DNA of 18,158 bases. Origin: an uncultured Enterobacter sp. (GTDB lineage: Bacteria; Pseudomonadota; Gammaproteobacteria; Enterobacterales; Enterobacteriaceae). The DNA lies in contig CAMKZP010000018.1 in assembly GCA_946477805.1 (NCBI GenBank), forward strand, positions 1 to 18,158. The letters are read 5' to 3'. Under the pieces are notes generated by a model. It was not told where the DNA came from, searched no databases, and saw only the letters and a list, made by a program, of their open reading frames with translations. Positions within the stretch are counted from its first letter, which is position 1. Every line of letters starts with the position of its first letter. Both the position numbers and the translations under genes were made by a program. Below, one piece after another: positions 5,847-12,756 of the stretch.

Positions 5847-7903
5847 CGCGCCGCCTGGCCTGGCAGCGTGTCCTGCGCCAGGCCGATCAGAAAGGCGTAC
5901 TCCAGGGCGACGCCTTCATAGGATTTAAAGCGCCCCGACTTCCCGCCGTGCCCGGAATCCATATCGGTACAGAGCAGCAGCAGATTATCGTCGGTTTTTA
6001 GCTCACGCAGTTTCGCCACCCACTTCGCCGGCTCCCAGTACTGCACCTGTGAATCATGCAGGCCGGTCGTCACCAGCATATGAGGGTACGCTTTTGCCTC
6101 CACGTTATCGTAGGGGCTGTACTCTTTCATGTAGCGGTAGTAGGTCTCATCCTGAGGATTACCCCACTCCTCAAACTCTCCGGTGGTTAACGGGATGGAT
6201 TCATCCAGCATCGTGGTGACCACGTCAACAAACGGCACCTGCGCGACCACGCCTTTAAAACGGTCTGGCCGCAGGTTGATGGCGGCCCCCATCAGCATGC
6301 CGCCCGCGCTTCCTCCCATGCCGAAGCAGAGATCGGGATCGCCATAACCCTGCGCAACGAGCGCATCGCACACGTCCAGGTAGTCGTAAAACGTGTTTTT
6401 CTTTCGCAGGAATTTGCCGTCTTCATACCATTGCTGGCCCAGCTCGCCGCCGCCCCGGATGTGGGCGATGGCGTAAACGAAGCCGCGATCGAGAAGGCTC
6501 AGCCTGCTGCCGCTGAAATCCGCATCCATGCTGGATCCGTATGAGCCGTAGCCGTACACCAGAAGGGGATTTTTGCCCTTGCTGAAATGCGCTTTATGGT
6601 AGACCAGGGAGACAGGCACTTCAGTACCATCCCGGGCGGCCACCCACAGGTGTTCGCTGCGGTAGTTATCGGACTCAAAGCCTTTTACCTCCGCCTGCTT
6701 AATAACCTGACGCTGCCCGGTGTCCATATCCAGCTCAAACAGGGTGTCCGGCGTGGTCATGGAGGAGTAGCCGTAGCGCAGGCGGGACGACTCGGGCTCA
6801 GGGTTAAACCCAATCCACGTCACGTACGCCGGGTCATCGAACGCAATGCCCACCACTTCCCGCGTTTTGCGGTTGATTTGCCGGATGCTGGTCAAGCCTC
6901 GCTGACGCTCCTCCACCACCAGCCAGTCGGTAAACAGCGTAAAGCCTTCCAGCATCACCTGTTCTCTGGCCGGAATGAGCACTTCCCATTTGCGCTCATC
7001 GCGCACCTTGGTTTTGTAAAGCCCAAAGTTTTTCCCTTCCCGGTTGGAGCGCAGGTAGAAGCTGTGCTGGAAATGATCCAGGCTGTACTCGTGATCTTTG
7101 CGGCGCGGCAGGAAGCACAGCGGCTGCGCGTCGGGCAGCTCTGCGTCCAGCAGCAGGACTTCGGAGGTGGTCGCGCTGGCGAGGTGGATAATCACGTAGT
7201 GGCGCGACGATGTTTTGTGCAAACTGACGTAAAACGTCTCGTCCGTCTCTTCATACACCAGCTCGTCGTCGGCGGAGGCTGTACCCACCGTATGGCGCCA
7301 GACCTGATACGACAGCAGCGTGGAGGCGTGCTTTTTGACGTAGTAAACCGTTTCCGAATCATTGGCCCAGACAAAATCCGGGGAGACGTTCTCCAGCATT
7401 TCCGGATACCAGTTTCCCGATTCCAGGTTACGGAAGCGCAGACCGTACTGGCGGCGGGAGAGGTAATCTTCCGCCAGCGCCATGATCGCGTTGTCCGGGG
7501 AGATGGACATGCCGCCCAGCGTATAAAACTCGCTGTGGGCCGCGCGCTGGTTGGCATCAAGCAGAATATCCCATTCATCCCACTCGGCGCTCAGCACCGA
7601 CTGGCGCTGATAGATGGGGTATTCATTGCCTGGCTCATAGATGTGGCGGTAGCGGTAACCATTTTTGGTCCAGGGCGCGGAGACGTCGCGCTGGGGGACG
7701 CGCTGAACCATCTCGTTAAGCAGCCGATCCTGCAGCACCTGCTGGCTGGACATGACCGTGCGGCCATAGTCATTTTCCTGGTGCAGATAGTCGAGCACCT
7801 CTGGCCGGGAACGCGAATCGTCCCGCAGCCAGTAATAATTGTCTATACGCGTATCGCCATGCGTGGTGATCGCATAAGGAGTACGTAGGGCTTTCGGTGG
7901 CAT
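5843..7903 (-). CDS. ptrB: Oligopeptidase B (protease II, S9A)
   Basis: This cytoplasmic serine peptidase cuts short peptides after Arg or Lys. The 686-aa form beginning MPPKALRTPYAITTHGDTRI has the same length as E. coli PtrB. The frame extends 16 codons further upstream (to 7951), but those residues have no family match, so ATG 7903 is chosen even though its Shine-Dalgarno is weak. The beta-propeller spans about 70-400. The alpha/beta-hydrolase domain follows with the catalytic triad S532 (GGSAGG), D617 (GLHDSQVQYWEP) and H652 (DSGHGGKSG). It lies 83 bp downstream of yebE on the same strand and converges on exoX. Confidence 0.96.
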   Translation of the reverse strand: MPPKALRTPYAITTHGDTRIDNYYWLRDDSRSRPEVLDYLHQENDYGRTVMSSQQVLQDRLLNEMVQRVPQRDVSAPWTKNGYRYRHIYEPGNEYPIYQRQSVLSAEWDEWDILLDANQRAAHSEFYTLGGMSISPDNAIMALAEDYLSRRQYGLRFRNLESGNWYPEMLENVSPDFVWANDSETVYYVKKHASTLLSYQVWRHTVGTASADDELVYEETDETFYVSLHKTSSRHYVIIHLASATTSEVLLLDAELPDAQPLCFLPRRKDHEYSLDHFQHSFYLRSNREGKNFGLYKTKVRDERKWEVLIPAREQVMLEGFTLFTDWLVVEERQRGLTSIRQINRKTREVVGIAFDDPAYVTWIGFNPEPESSRLRYGYSSMTTPDTLFELDMDTGQRQVIKQAEVKGFESDNYRSEHLWVAARDGTEVPVSLVYHKAHFSKGKNPLLVYGYGSYGSSMDADFSGSRLSLLDRGFVYAIAHIRGGGELGQQWYEDGKFLRKKNTFYDYLDVCDALVAQGYGDPDLCFGMGGSAGGMLMGAAINLRPDRFKGVVAQVPFVDVVTTMLDESIPLTTGEFEEWGNPQDETYYRYMKEYSPYDNVEAKAYPHMLVTTGLHDSQVQYWEPAKWVAKLRELKTDDNLLLLCTDMDSGHGGKSGRFKSYEGVALEYAFLIGLAQDTLPGQAAR

Positions 7904-7986
7904 GTCACTTTTCTTTTGAGTTTTACACCCTATAAGGTTGGCAAAACCCACGCATGATGCAAGCGAAACGTGGCAACTCGCGGGAA

Positions 7987-8640
7987 TTACACGCCCTGTA
8001 GCGTCTGTTTTTGCTGCTGAATATCCTTTTCAATGCCCTCCCGGACGTCCTGAGGAATTTTCAGCGCATCGCCCAGCGCGTTGAGGTAGCTACGCTCCAT
8101 AAAGTGATCGACATCGATGGCGGCACAGCTCAGGAAATAGAGCTCAAGCGCCTCCTCCTCGTTCTTCACGCTGAGCGCCAGACGCTGGGGATCGAGCGGC
8201 TGTTCGATAGCCTGCGCAACCAGCGTTCTGCCCTGCTCTTCTACGCCCGCTTCACGCAGCTGCTGCTCAATGGCGGTACGTTCTTTGTCGTCAATATGAC
8301 CGTCGCTTTTCGCGGCAAACACCAGCGCCAGAATAAGCCGCTCCGTGCGGATATCCAGCGGCGAGATCTGCTGCCCGTACTGCGGCTCGTCCTGATGCGC
8401 GGTGCGCACTTTGTCCTTATATTTGTTCCACAGCACGGTGCCCGCAATGGCCCCGCCGCCCGCGAGCAGCGCGCCGGTGCCGTATTTAGCCAGCAGCTTG
8501 CGCGATGATTTATTCGCCACCAGCAGGCCTGCCAGCCCGCCGAGCGCACCGGGTACCAGCAGCTTGCTCAGACCCTGTTCGCCGGAGCCCCCTGCTTTCT
8601 GGCCCAGCATGGATTGCAACTGATTCAACCAACCTGACAT
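7987..8640 (-). CDS. yebE: YebE, DUF533 inner-membrane protein with TerB-like domain
   Basis: This 217-aa protein is closely similar to E. coli YebE (219 aa). The start MSGWLNQLQSMLGQ is chosen because GAGGGA lies just upstream of ATG 8640 and the E. coli protein starts MANWLNQLQS; the frame is open four codons earlier. Two Gly/Ala-rich hydrophobic stretches (28-43 and 55-70) suggest membrane insertion. Residues 98-215 form a helical DUF533/TerB-like domain with the acidic motif FAAKSDGHIDDKER and the conserved DVDHFMERSYLNALGDAL. The function is unknown; in E. coli the gene belongs to the CpxR envelope-stress regulon, but I saw no clear CpxR box here. yebF and yebG, its usual neighbours, are absent. 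Confidence 0.9.
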   Translation of the reverse strand: MSGWLNQLQSMLGQKAGGSGEQGLSKLLVPGALGGLAGLLVANKSSRKLLAKYGTGALLAGGGAIAGTVLWNKYKDKVRTAHQDEPQYGQQISPLDIRTERLILALVFAAKSDGHIDDKERTAIEQQLREAGVEEQGRTLVAQAIEQPLDPQRLALSVKNEEEALELYFLSCAAIDVDHFMERSYLNALGDALKIPQDVREGIEKDIQQQKQTLQGV

Positions 8641-8753
8641 GATTTCCCTCACTTAACGGTGCATATGCTCCACAGACTAAGCGAGCGGACGTCAGGAAAT
8701 GTCTGGCACTGCTAAAGAAGCGCAAATTTCTTGCCGCTCTCCTGGCCCCCGGC

Positions 8754-8783
8754 AAGACATACGCAGACGTTTTCGTTTATACT
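8754..8783 (+). promoter_or_regulatory. purT promoter with PurR operator in the spacer
   Basis: ACGCAGACGTTTTCGT (8761-8776) matches the PurR consensus ACGCAAACGTTTTCNT with one mismatch. It exactly fills the spacer between the -35 candidate AAGACA (8754-8759) and the -10 TATACT (8778-8783), spaced by 18 bp. PurR bound with hypoxanthine or guanine would block RNA polymerase. The start would be near 8790, about 21 nt before the purT ATG. Confidence 0.8.
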
Positions 8784-8810
8784 GCGCGCAACTTTTTCAG
8801 GGGGATGATT

Positions 8811-9989
8811 ATGACTCGTTTAGGAACCGCGCTGCGACCTGCAGCGACGCGCGTAATGCTGTTGGGATCGGGAGAGCTGGGAAAAGAGGTCGCCATAGAG
8901 TGCCAGCGTTTAGGCGTTGAAGTGATTGCCGTTGATCGGTATCCCGATGCCCCTGCGATGCACGTTGCCCATCGTTCATATGCGGTCAACATGCTGGATG
9001 GCGATACGCTGCGTGCGCTGATTGCCAAAGAGCGGCCGGATTTCGTGGTGCCCGAAATTGAAGCCATTGCCACCGACACGCTCATCGCCCTTGAGCAGGA
9101 AGGCCAGCGCGTGGTGCCCAGCGCCAGCGCCGCAAAGCTGACCATGAACCGGGAGGGGATCCGTCGCCTGGCGGCGGAAGAGCTGCACCTCCCAACCTCC
9201 AGCTACCGTTTTGCTGGCGATAAAGGCGAGTTCCTGAAGGCCGTCGCGGAGATTGGCTACCCGTGCATCATTAAGCCGGTGATGAGCTCCTCCGGGAAAG
9301 GACAGAGCTTTATCCGCGACGACAGCACGCTGGACCAGGCCTGGGACTACGCCCAGCAGGGCGGGCGCGCCGGTGCCGGCCGGGTTATCGTCGAAGGCGT
9401 GGTGAAGTTTGATTTCGAAATTACCCTGCTGACCGTCAGCGCTGTGGACGGGGTTCACTTCTGCGACGCCATTGGTCACCGTCAGGAAGACGGCGACTAC
9501 CGTGAGTCGTGGCAGCCGCAGCGGATGAGCGCTCTGGCGCTGGAGCGCGCCCGGGAGATCGCCCGTAAAACCGTGCTGGCGCTGGGCGGCTACGGCCTGT
9601 TCGGCGTGGAGCTGTTTGTGTGCGGTGATGAGGTGATCTTCAGCGAAGTCTCCCCTCGCCCTCACGATACCGGCATGGTCACGCTGATCTCTCAGGATCT
9701 CTCTGAGTTCGCGCTGCACGTGCGCGCCTTCCTCGGCCTGCCCGTTGGCGGCATTCGTCAGTACGGCCCGGCGGCGTCGGCGGTGATCCTCCCCCGATTA
9801 ACCAGCCAGAACGTTATGTTTGATAACGTTGAAAATGCGCTTGGCGCGGGCTTGCAGCTTCGTCTGTTCGGGAAGCCGGAGATCGAGGGTATTCGTCGCC
9901 TGGGCGTGGCGTTAGCCACTGGCGAAACGGTAGACGATGCCGTGGCGAGAGCGAAAACTGCCGCGGCGAATGTGAAAGTGACAGGATAA
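8811..9989 (+). CDS. purT: Formate-dependent GAR transformylase (PurT)
   Basis: This ATP-grasp enzyme makes formylglycinamide ribonucleotide from GAR, formate and ATP, the folate-independent third step of purine synthesis. It has 392 aa from ATG 8811, as in E. coli; an ATG at 8805 lies inside the Shine-Dalgarno AGGGGGA (8799-8805) and is rejected. Visible features are GSGELGKE (19-26, GAR binding), PEIEAIATD (81-89), the ATP-grasp K155 with SSGKGQ (160-165), EGVVKFDFEITLL, and the Mg ligands E267 (GVELFV) and E279 (FSEVSPRPHDTG). It is divergent from yebE, under a PurR operator, and ends at a terminator shared with eda. Confidence 0.97.
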   Translation: MTRLGTALRPAATRVMLLGSGELGKEVAIECQRLGVEVIAVDRYPDAPAMHVAHRSYAVNMLDGDTLRALIAKERPDFVVPEIEAIATDTLIALEQEGQRVVPSASAAKLTMNREGIRRLAAEELHLPTSSYRFAGDKGEFLKAVAEIGYPCIIKPVMSSSGKGQSFIRDDSTLDQAWDYAQQGGRAGAGRVIVEGVVKFDFEITLLTVSAVDGVHFCDAIGHRQEDGDYRESWQPQRMSALALERAREIARKTVLALGGYGLFGVELFVCGDEVIFSEVSPRPHDTGMVTLISQDLSEFALHVRAFLGLPVGGIRQYGPAASAVILPRLTSQNVMFDNVENALGAGLQLRLFGKPEIEGIRRLGVALATGETVDDAVARAKTAAANVKVTG

Positions 9990-9994
9990 AAAAA

Positions 9995-10015
9995 CGGGCC
10001 AGAAGGCCCGTTTTT
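9995..10015. terminator. Bidirectional terminator between convergent purT and eda
   Basis: CGGGCC (9995-10000) pairs with GGCCCG (10005-10010) around AGAA. Five T follow on the plus strand, and a run of A precedes on the left, giving a U tract for minus-strand transcripts. It lies 5 bp after the purT stop and 15 bp past the eda stop. Confidence 0.9.
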
Positions 10016-10030
10016 CATAGCGTCAACGGC

Positions 10031-10672
10031 TTACTGCTTCGCACCTTCAACCGCTTCACGAGCCAGCCTGGTGATGCGGTCCCAGTCGCCTGCTTCCAGC
10101 GCATCTGCCGGAACCAGCCATGAGCCGCCGATGCACAGCACGCTTTTCAGCGCCAGGTAGTCACGGTAGTTCGCCGGGGAGATCCCGCCGGTTGGGCAGA
10201 AACGAACCTGGGAGAACGGGCCTGCGATCGCCTGCAGCGCTTTGGTACCGCCGTTAGCTTCCGCCGGGAAGAATTTGAACTCTTTCAAACCGTAGTCCAT
10301 GCCCAGCATCAGCTCAGATACGGTGCTGATACCCGGGATCAGAGGAATAGTGCCTTCGGTCGCGGCTTTCAGCAGCGGCTCGGTCAGGCCCGGGCTGATA
10401 GCGAACTGTGCGCCTGCTTCCGTTACTTCAGCCAGCTGCTGTGCATTCAGAACGGTACCCGCACCGATGATGGCGTCCGGCACCTCTTTTGCGATGGCGC
10501 GGATTGCGTCCATCGCGCAGGCGGTGCGCAGCGTGACTTCCAGAACGCGAACGCCGCCCGCGACCAGAGCTTTCGCCATCGGAACGGCGTGCTCCAGTTT
10601 ATTCACCACGATAACCGGCACGACGGGGCCCGTGGTCAGGATTGCTTCTGCACTTGTTTTCCAGTTTTTCAT
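10031..10672 (-). CDS. eda: KDPG/KHG aldolase
   Basis: This enzyme splits 2-keto-3-deoxy-6-phosphogluconate into pyruvate and glyceraldehyde-3-phosphate, the last step of the Entner-Doudoroff pathway, and also acts on KHG. It has 213 aa from ATG 10672 (MKNWKTSAEAILTTGPVVPV), as in E. coli; eleven further upstream codons lack family support. The Schiff-base lysine is K133 (KEFKFFPAEANGG), with E45 and R49 (EVTLRT) as catalytic and phosphate partners and GGIS binding phosphate near the end. It lies 39 bp downstream of edd and is probably co-transcribed. The Shine-Dalgarno is weak (GAGAG region), which hints at coupling or a separate leader. Confidence 0.97.
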   Translation of the reverse strand: MKNWKTSAEAILTTGPVVPVIVVNKLEHAVPMAKALVAGGVRVLEVTLRTACAMDAIRAIAKEVPDAIIGAGTVLNAQQLAEVTEAGAQFAISPGLTEPLLKAATEGTIPLIPGISTVSELMLGMDYGLKEFKFFPAEANGGTKALQAIAGPFSQVRFCPTGGISPANYRDYLALKSVLCIGGSWLVPADALEAGDWDRITRLAREAVEGAKQ

Positions 10673-10711
10673 CAGAGTTTTCTCTCGCCAGATCGTTAAA
10701 ATCAAGTCGTC

Positions 10712-12523
10712 TTAAAACGTAATACAGGTTGCGCCCTGCTCCGCGCCGGACAGTTTTTCACGCAGCGCGCCAAACATTTCACGGCCGGTGCCCACGCGCG
10801 ACGCGCTCAGGTCAGGAATGTGCGGCTTACGTGCCGCCAGCTCTGCCTCATCGACCAGCAGGGTGAGTTCACCCGTTTGACCGTTCACGCGGATGATGTC
10901 GCCATCGCGGACTTTCGCCAGCAGGCCGCCATCGTAGGCTTCCGGGGTAACGTGAATCGCTGAAGGTACTTTACCCGATGCGCCAGAGAGGCGTCCATCG
11001 GTCACCAGCGCAATTTTGAAACGGCGGTCCAATAATACACCAAGCGGCGGCATAAGTTTATGTAATTCTGGCATTCCGTTGGCTTTTGGCCCCTGATGGC
11101 GCACCACCACCACGCAGTCTTTGTCGAGAAGACCGGCATCAAAGGCGGGCAGAACGTCGTGCTGGCTTTCAAATACCACCGCCGGGGCTTCGATAATCTG
11201 GTTCTCTTCCGGGACCGCAGAGGTTTTCATCACCGCCCGCCCGAGGTTACCGCTCAGCACTTTGGTGCCGCCGTGCGGTGAGAACGGCTTATCGATAGCG
11301 GCAATCACCTGCGCATCCAGCGAGGCGTTCGCCCCGTCGCGCCAGTCCAGCTCGCCGTTGTTCAGCCACGGTTCCAGGGTATAGCGCTGCAGGCCAAAGC
11401 CCGCCACCGTGTTCACGTCTTCATGCAGCAGGCCGCCTTTCAGCAGCTCACGCATCAGCACCGGTACGCCACCGGCCGCCTGGAAGTGGTTGATATCTGC
11501 CGGACCGTTTGGATAGAGGCGCGCCAGCAGCGGCACCACGGATGAGATGTCGGAGAAGTCATCCCAGTTGATCAGAATGCCCGCCGCGCGCGCCATCGCC
11601 ACCAGGTGCATGGTGTGGTTGGTTGACCCGCCCGTTGCCAGCAGCGCGACGATGCCGTTGACGATAACTTTCTCGTCGACCATTTTACCCATCGGCATCC
11701 ACGCGTTGCCGTTGCCGGTCAGACGCGTCACCTGACGAGCCGCCGCTTCGGTCAGCGCCTGACGCAGCGGCGCATCCGGCTGGATAAAGGAGGAGCCGGG
11801 AAGCTGCATGCCCATGAACTCCACGACCATCTGGTTGGTGTTGGCCGTACCGTAGAAGGTGCAGGTGCCCGGTGCGTGATAGGACGCGGCTTCCGCCTCC
11901 AGCAGCGCCTGACGGTCAGCTTTGCCCTCTGCATACAGCTGGCGGATACGCACTTTTTCTTTATTTGGCAGGCCGCTTGCCATCGGGCCAGACGGCACGA
12001 AGATCGCAGGCAGATGGCCAAACGACAGTGCCGCCATTACCAGGCCCGGCACGATCTTGTCGCACACGCCGAGGTACAGCGCCCCGTCAAACATGTTGTG
12101 CGACAGGCCCACCGCCGCAGACATCGCGATCACTTCGCGGCTCAGGAGAGACAACTCCATTCCGTCCTGCCCCTGCGTGACGCCATCGCACATGGCCGGT
12201 ACACCGCCTGCGACCTGCCCCACCGCGTTGACGCTGTGCAGCGCTTTACGAATGATGTCTGGATAAACTTCGTACGGCTGATGCGCAGAGAGCATGTCGT
12301 TATAGGAGGTGATGATGGCGATATTGTTACGCAGCATGCTTTTCAGCGCGTCTTTATCCCCAGGCTGGCAGGCGGCGAAGCCGTGAGCCAGGTTACCACA
12401 GGCCAGCTGGGAGCGGTGGACCGTCTCACTCTTCGCTTGTTCAATACGGGCGAGGTAGGCAGAACGGGTCTCTTTCGAGCGCTCTGCAATGCGTTGTGTT
12501 ACGCGTAACAATGTCGGATTCAT
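10712..12523 (-). CDS. edd: 6-phosphogluconate dehydratase
   Basis: This enzyme dehydrates 6-phosphogluconate to KDPG, the first committed step of the Entner-Doudoroff pathway. It has 603 aa, identical in length to E. coli Edd and of the IlvD/Edd family. Cluster ligands by family position are C154 (LGVCDKIVPG) and C221 (GTCTFYGTANTNQ); MCDGVTQGQDGMELSLLSRE (111-130) is the family signature. GRLSGASGK near the C-terminus is the second conserved block. The [4Fe-4S] centre makes it oxidant-sensitive. AGAGGAGC lies about 5 nt before ATG 12523. It is followed by eda. The 233-bp gap from zwf holds GntR-type and Cra-like sites and a terminator-like hairpin. Confidence 0.97.
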   Translation of the reverse strand: MNPTLLRVTQRIAERSKETRSAYLARIEQAKSETVHRSQLACGNLAHGFAACQPGDKDALKSMLRNNIAIITSYNDMLSAHQPYEVYPDIIRKALHSVNAVGQVAGGVPAMCDGVTQGQDGMELSLLSREVIAMSAAVGLSHNMFDGALYLGVCDKIVPGLVMAALSFGHLPAIFVPSGPMASGLPNKEKVRIRQLYAEGKADRQALLEAEAASYHAPGTCTFYGTANTNQMVVEFMGMQLPGSSFIQPDAPLRQALTEAAARQVTRLTGNGNAWMPMGKMVDEKVIVNGIVALLATGGSTNHTMHLVAMARAAGILINWDDFSDISSVVPLLARLYPNGPADINHFQAAGGVPVLMRELLKGGLLHEDVNTVAGFGLQRYTLEPWLNNGELDWRDGANASLDAQVIAAIDKPFSPHGGTKVLSGNLGRAVMKTSAVPEENQIIEAPAVVFESQHDVLPAFDAGLLDKDCVVVVRHQGPKANGMPELHKLMPPLGVLLDRRFKIALVTDGRLSGASGKVPSAIHVTPEAYDGGLLAKVRDGDIIRVNGQTGELTLLVDEAELAARKPHIPDLSASRVGTGREMFGALREKLSGAEQGATCITF

Positions 12524-12559
12524 AAAAGCTCCTCTAATTTATCTGTCCGGGCTCGGGAG

Positions 12560-12588
12560 TTTACAAAGTCGCTGGCAGTTGTTAACAA
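12560..12588 (-). promoter_or_regulatory. Candidate proximal edd promoter with palindrome
   Basis: On the minus strand TTGTTA (12588-12583) is followed after 17 bp by TGTAAA (12565-12560), each 4 of 6 to consensus. The start would be near 12553, giving a 30-nt leader. The -35 lies in a perfect 12-bp palindrome, GTTGTTAACAAC (12578-12589), which could be an operator. Confidence 0.45.
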
Positions 12589-12589
12589 C

Positions 12590-12605
12590 GCTGAAACGCT
12601 TGGTG
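12590..12605. promoter_or_regulatory. Candidate Cra (FruR) operator upstream of edd
   Basis: GCTGAAACGCTTGGTG carries one strong half (GCTGAAACG) of the Cra consensus GCTGAAACGTTTCAGC; the other half is degenerate. It abuts the -35 of the proximal edd promoter candidate. Cra is known to repress edd-eda in E. coli, which makes the match plausible, not proven. Confidence 0.4.
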
Positions 12606-12644
12606 TCCGGAGCTCAGGGGCAAAATCACTTCCGGCAGTGTAAT

Positions 12645-12679
12645 AAAAAAAGCTCCGCGGGTGAATCCACGCGGAGCTT
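12645..12679 (-). terminator. zwf terminator, or attenuator-like hairpin in the edd leader
   Basis: Arms 12670-12679 and 12650-12659 (AAGCTCCGCG and CGCGGAGCTT on the minus strand) form a perfect 10-bp stem with a 10-nt loop, followed on the minus strand by a T tract (12650-12645). It stops transcripts from zwf. It also lies between the GntR-type promoter candidate and edd, so transcripts from that promoter must pass it. Confidence 0.8.
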
Positions 12680-12707
12680 AAAAGATTAAAAATGTGCCAC
12701 TTTCTGT

Positions 12708-12736
12708 GTTAGATCATGTTACCGGTAAAATAACAC
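12708..12736 (-). promoter_or_regulatory. GntR-type operator within a distal edd promoter
   Basis: ATGTTACCGGTAAAAT (12716-12731 on plus) is a near-perfect palindrome matching the GntR operator type (ATGTTACC/GGTAACAT) with one mismatch. On the minus strand it sits in the 17-bp spacer between GTGTTA (12736-12731, weak -35) and TCTAAC (12713-12708, -10). Gluconate relieves GntR repression of edd-eda in E. coli. The start would be near 12700, giving a leader of about 177 nt. Confidence 0.65.
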
Positions 12737-12756
12737 CTTTGGGCTAGAGAAGGCGC

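Noticed and set aside
6587..7888. 433-codon open frame on the plus strand opposite ptrB
   Set aside because: It is the mirror of the strongly conserved ptrB frame in GC-rich DNA, its product has no recognisable domain, and there is no ribosome site. Treated as a shadow.
11876..12508. 210-codon open frame opposite edd
   Set aside because: Antisense to a fully conserved gene, low-complexity His/Arg-rich product, no ribosome site. Treated as a shadow.
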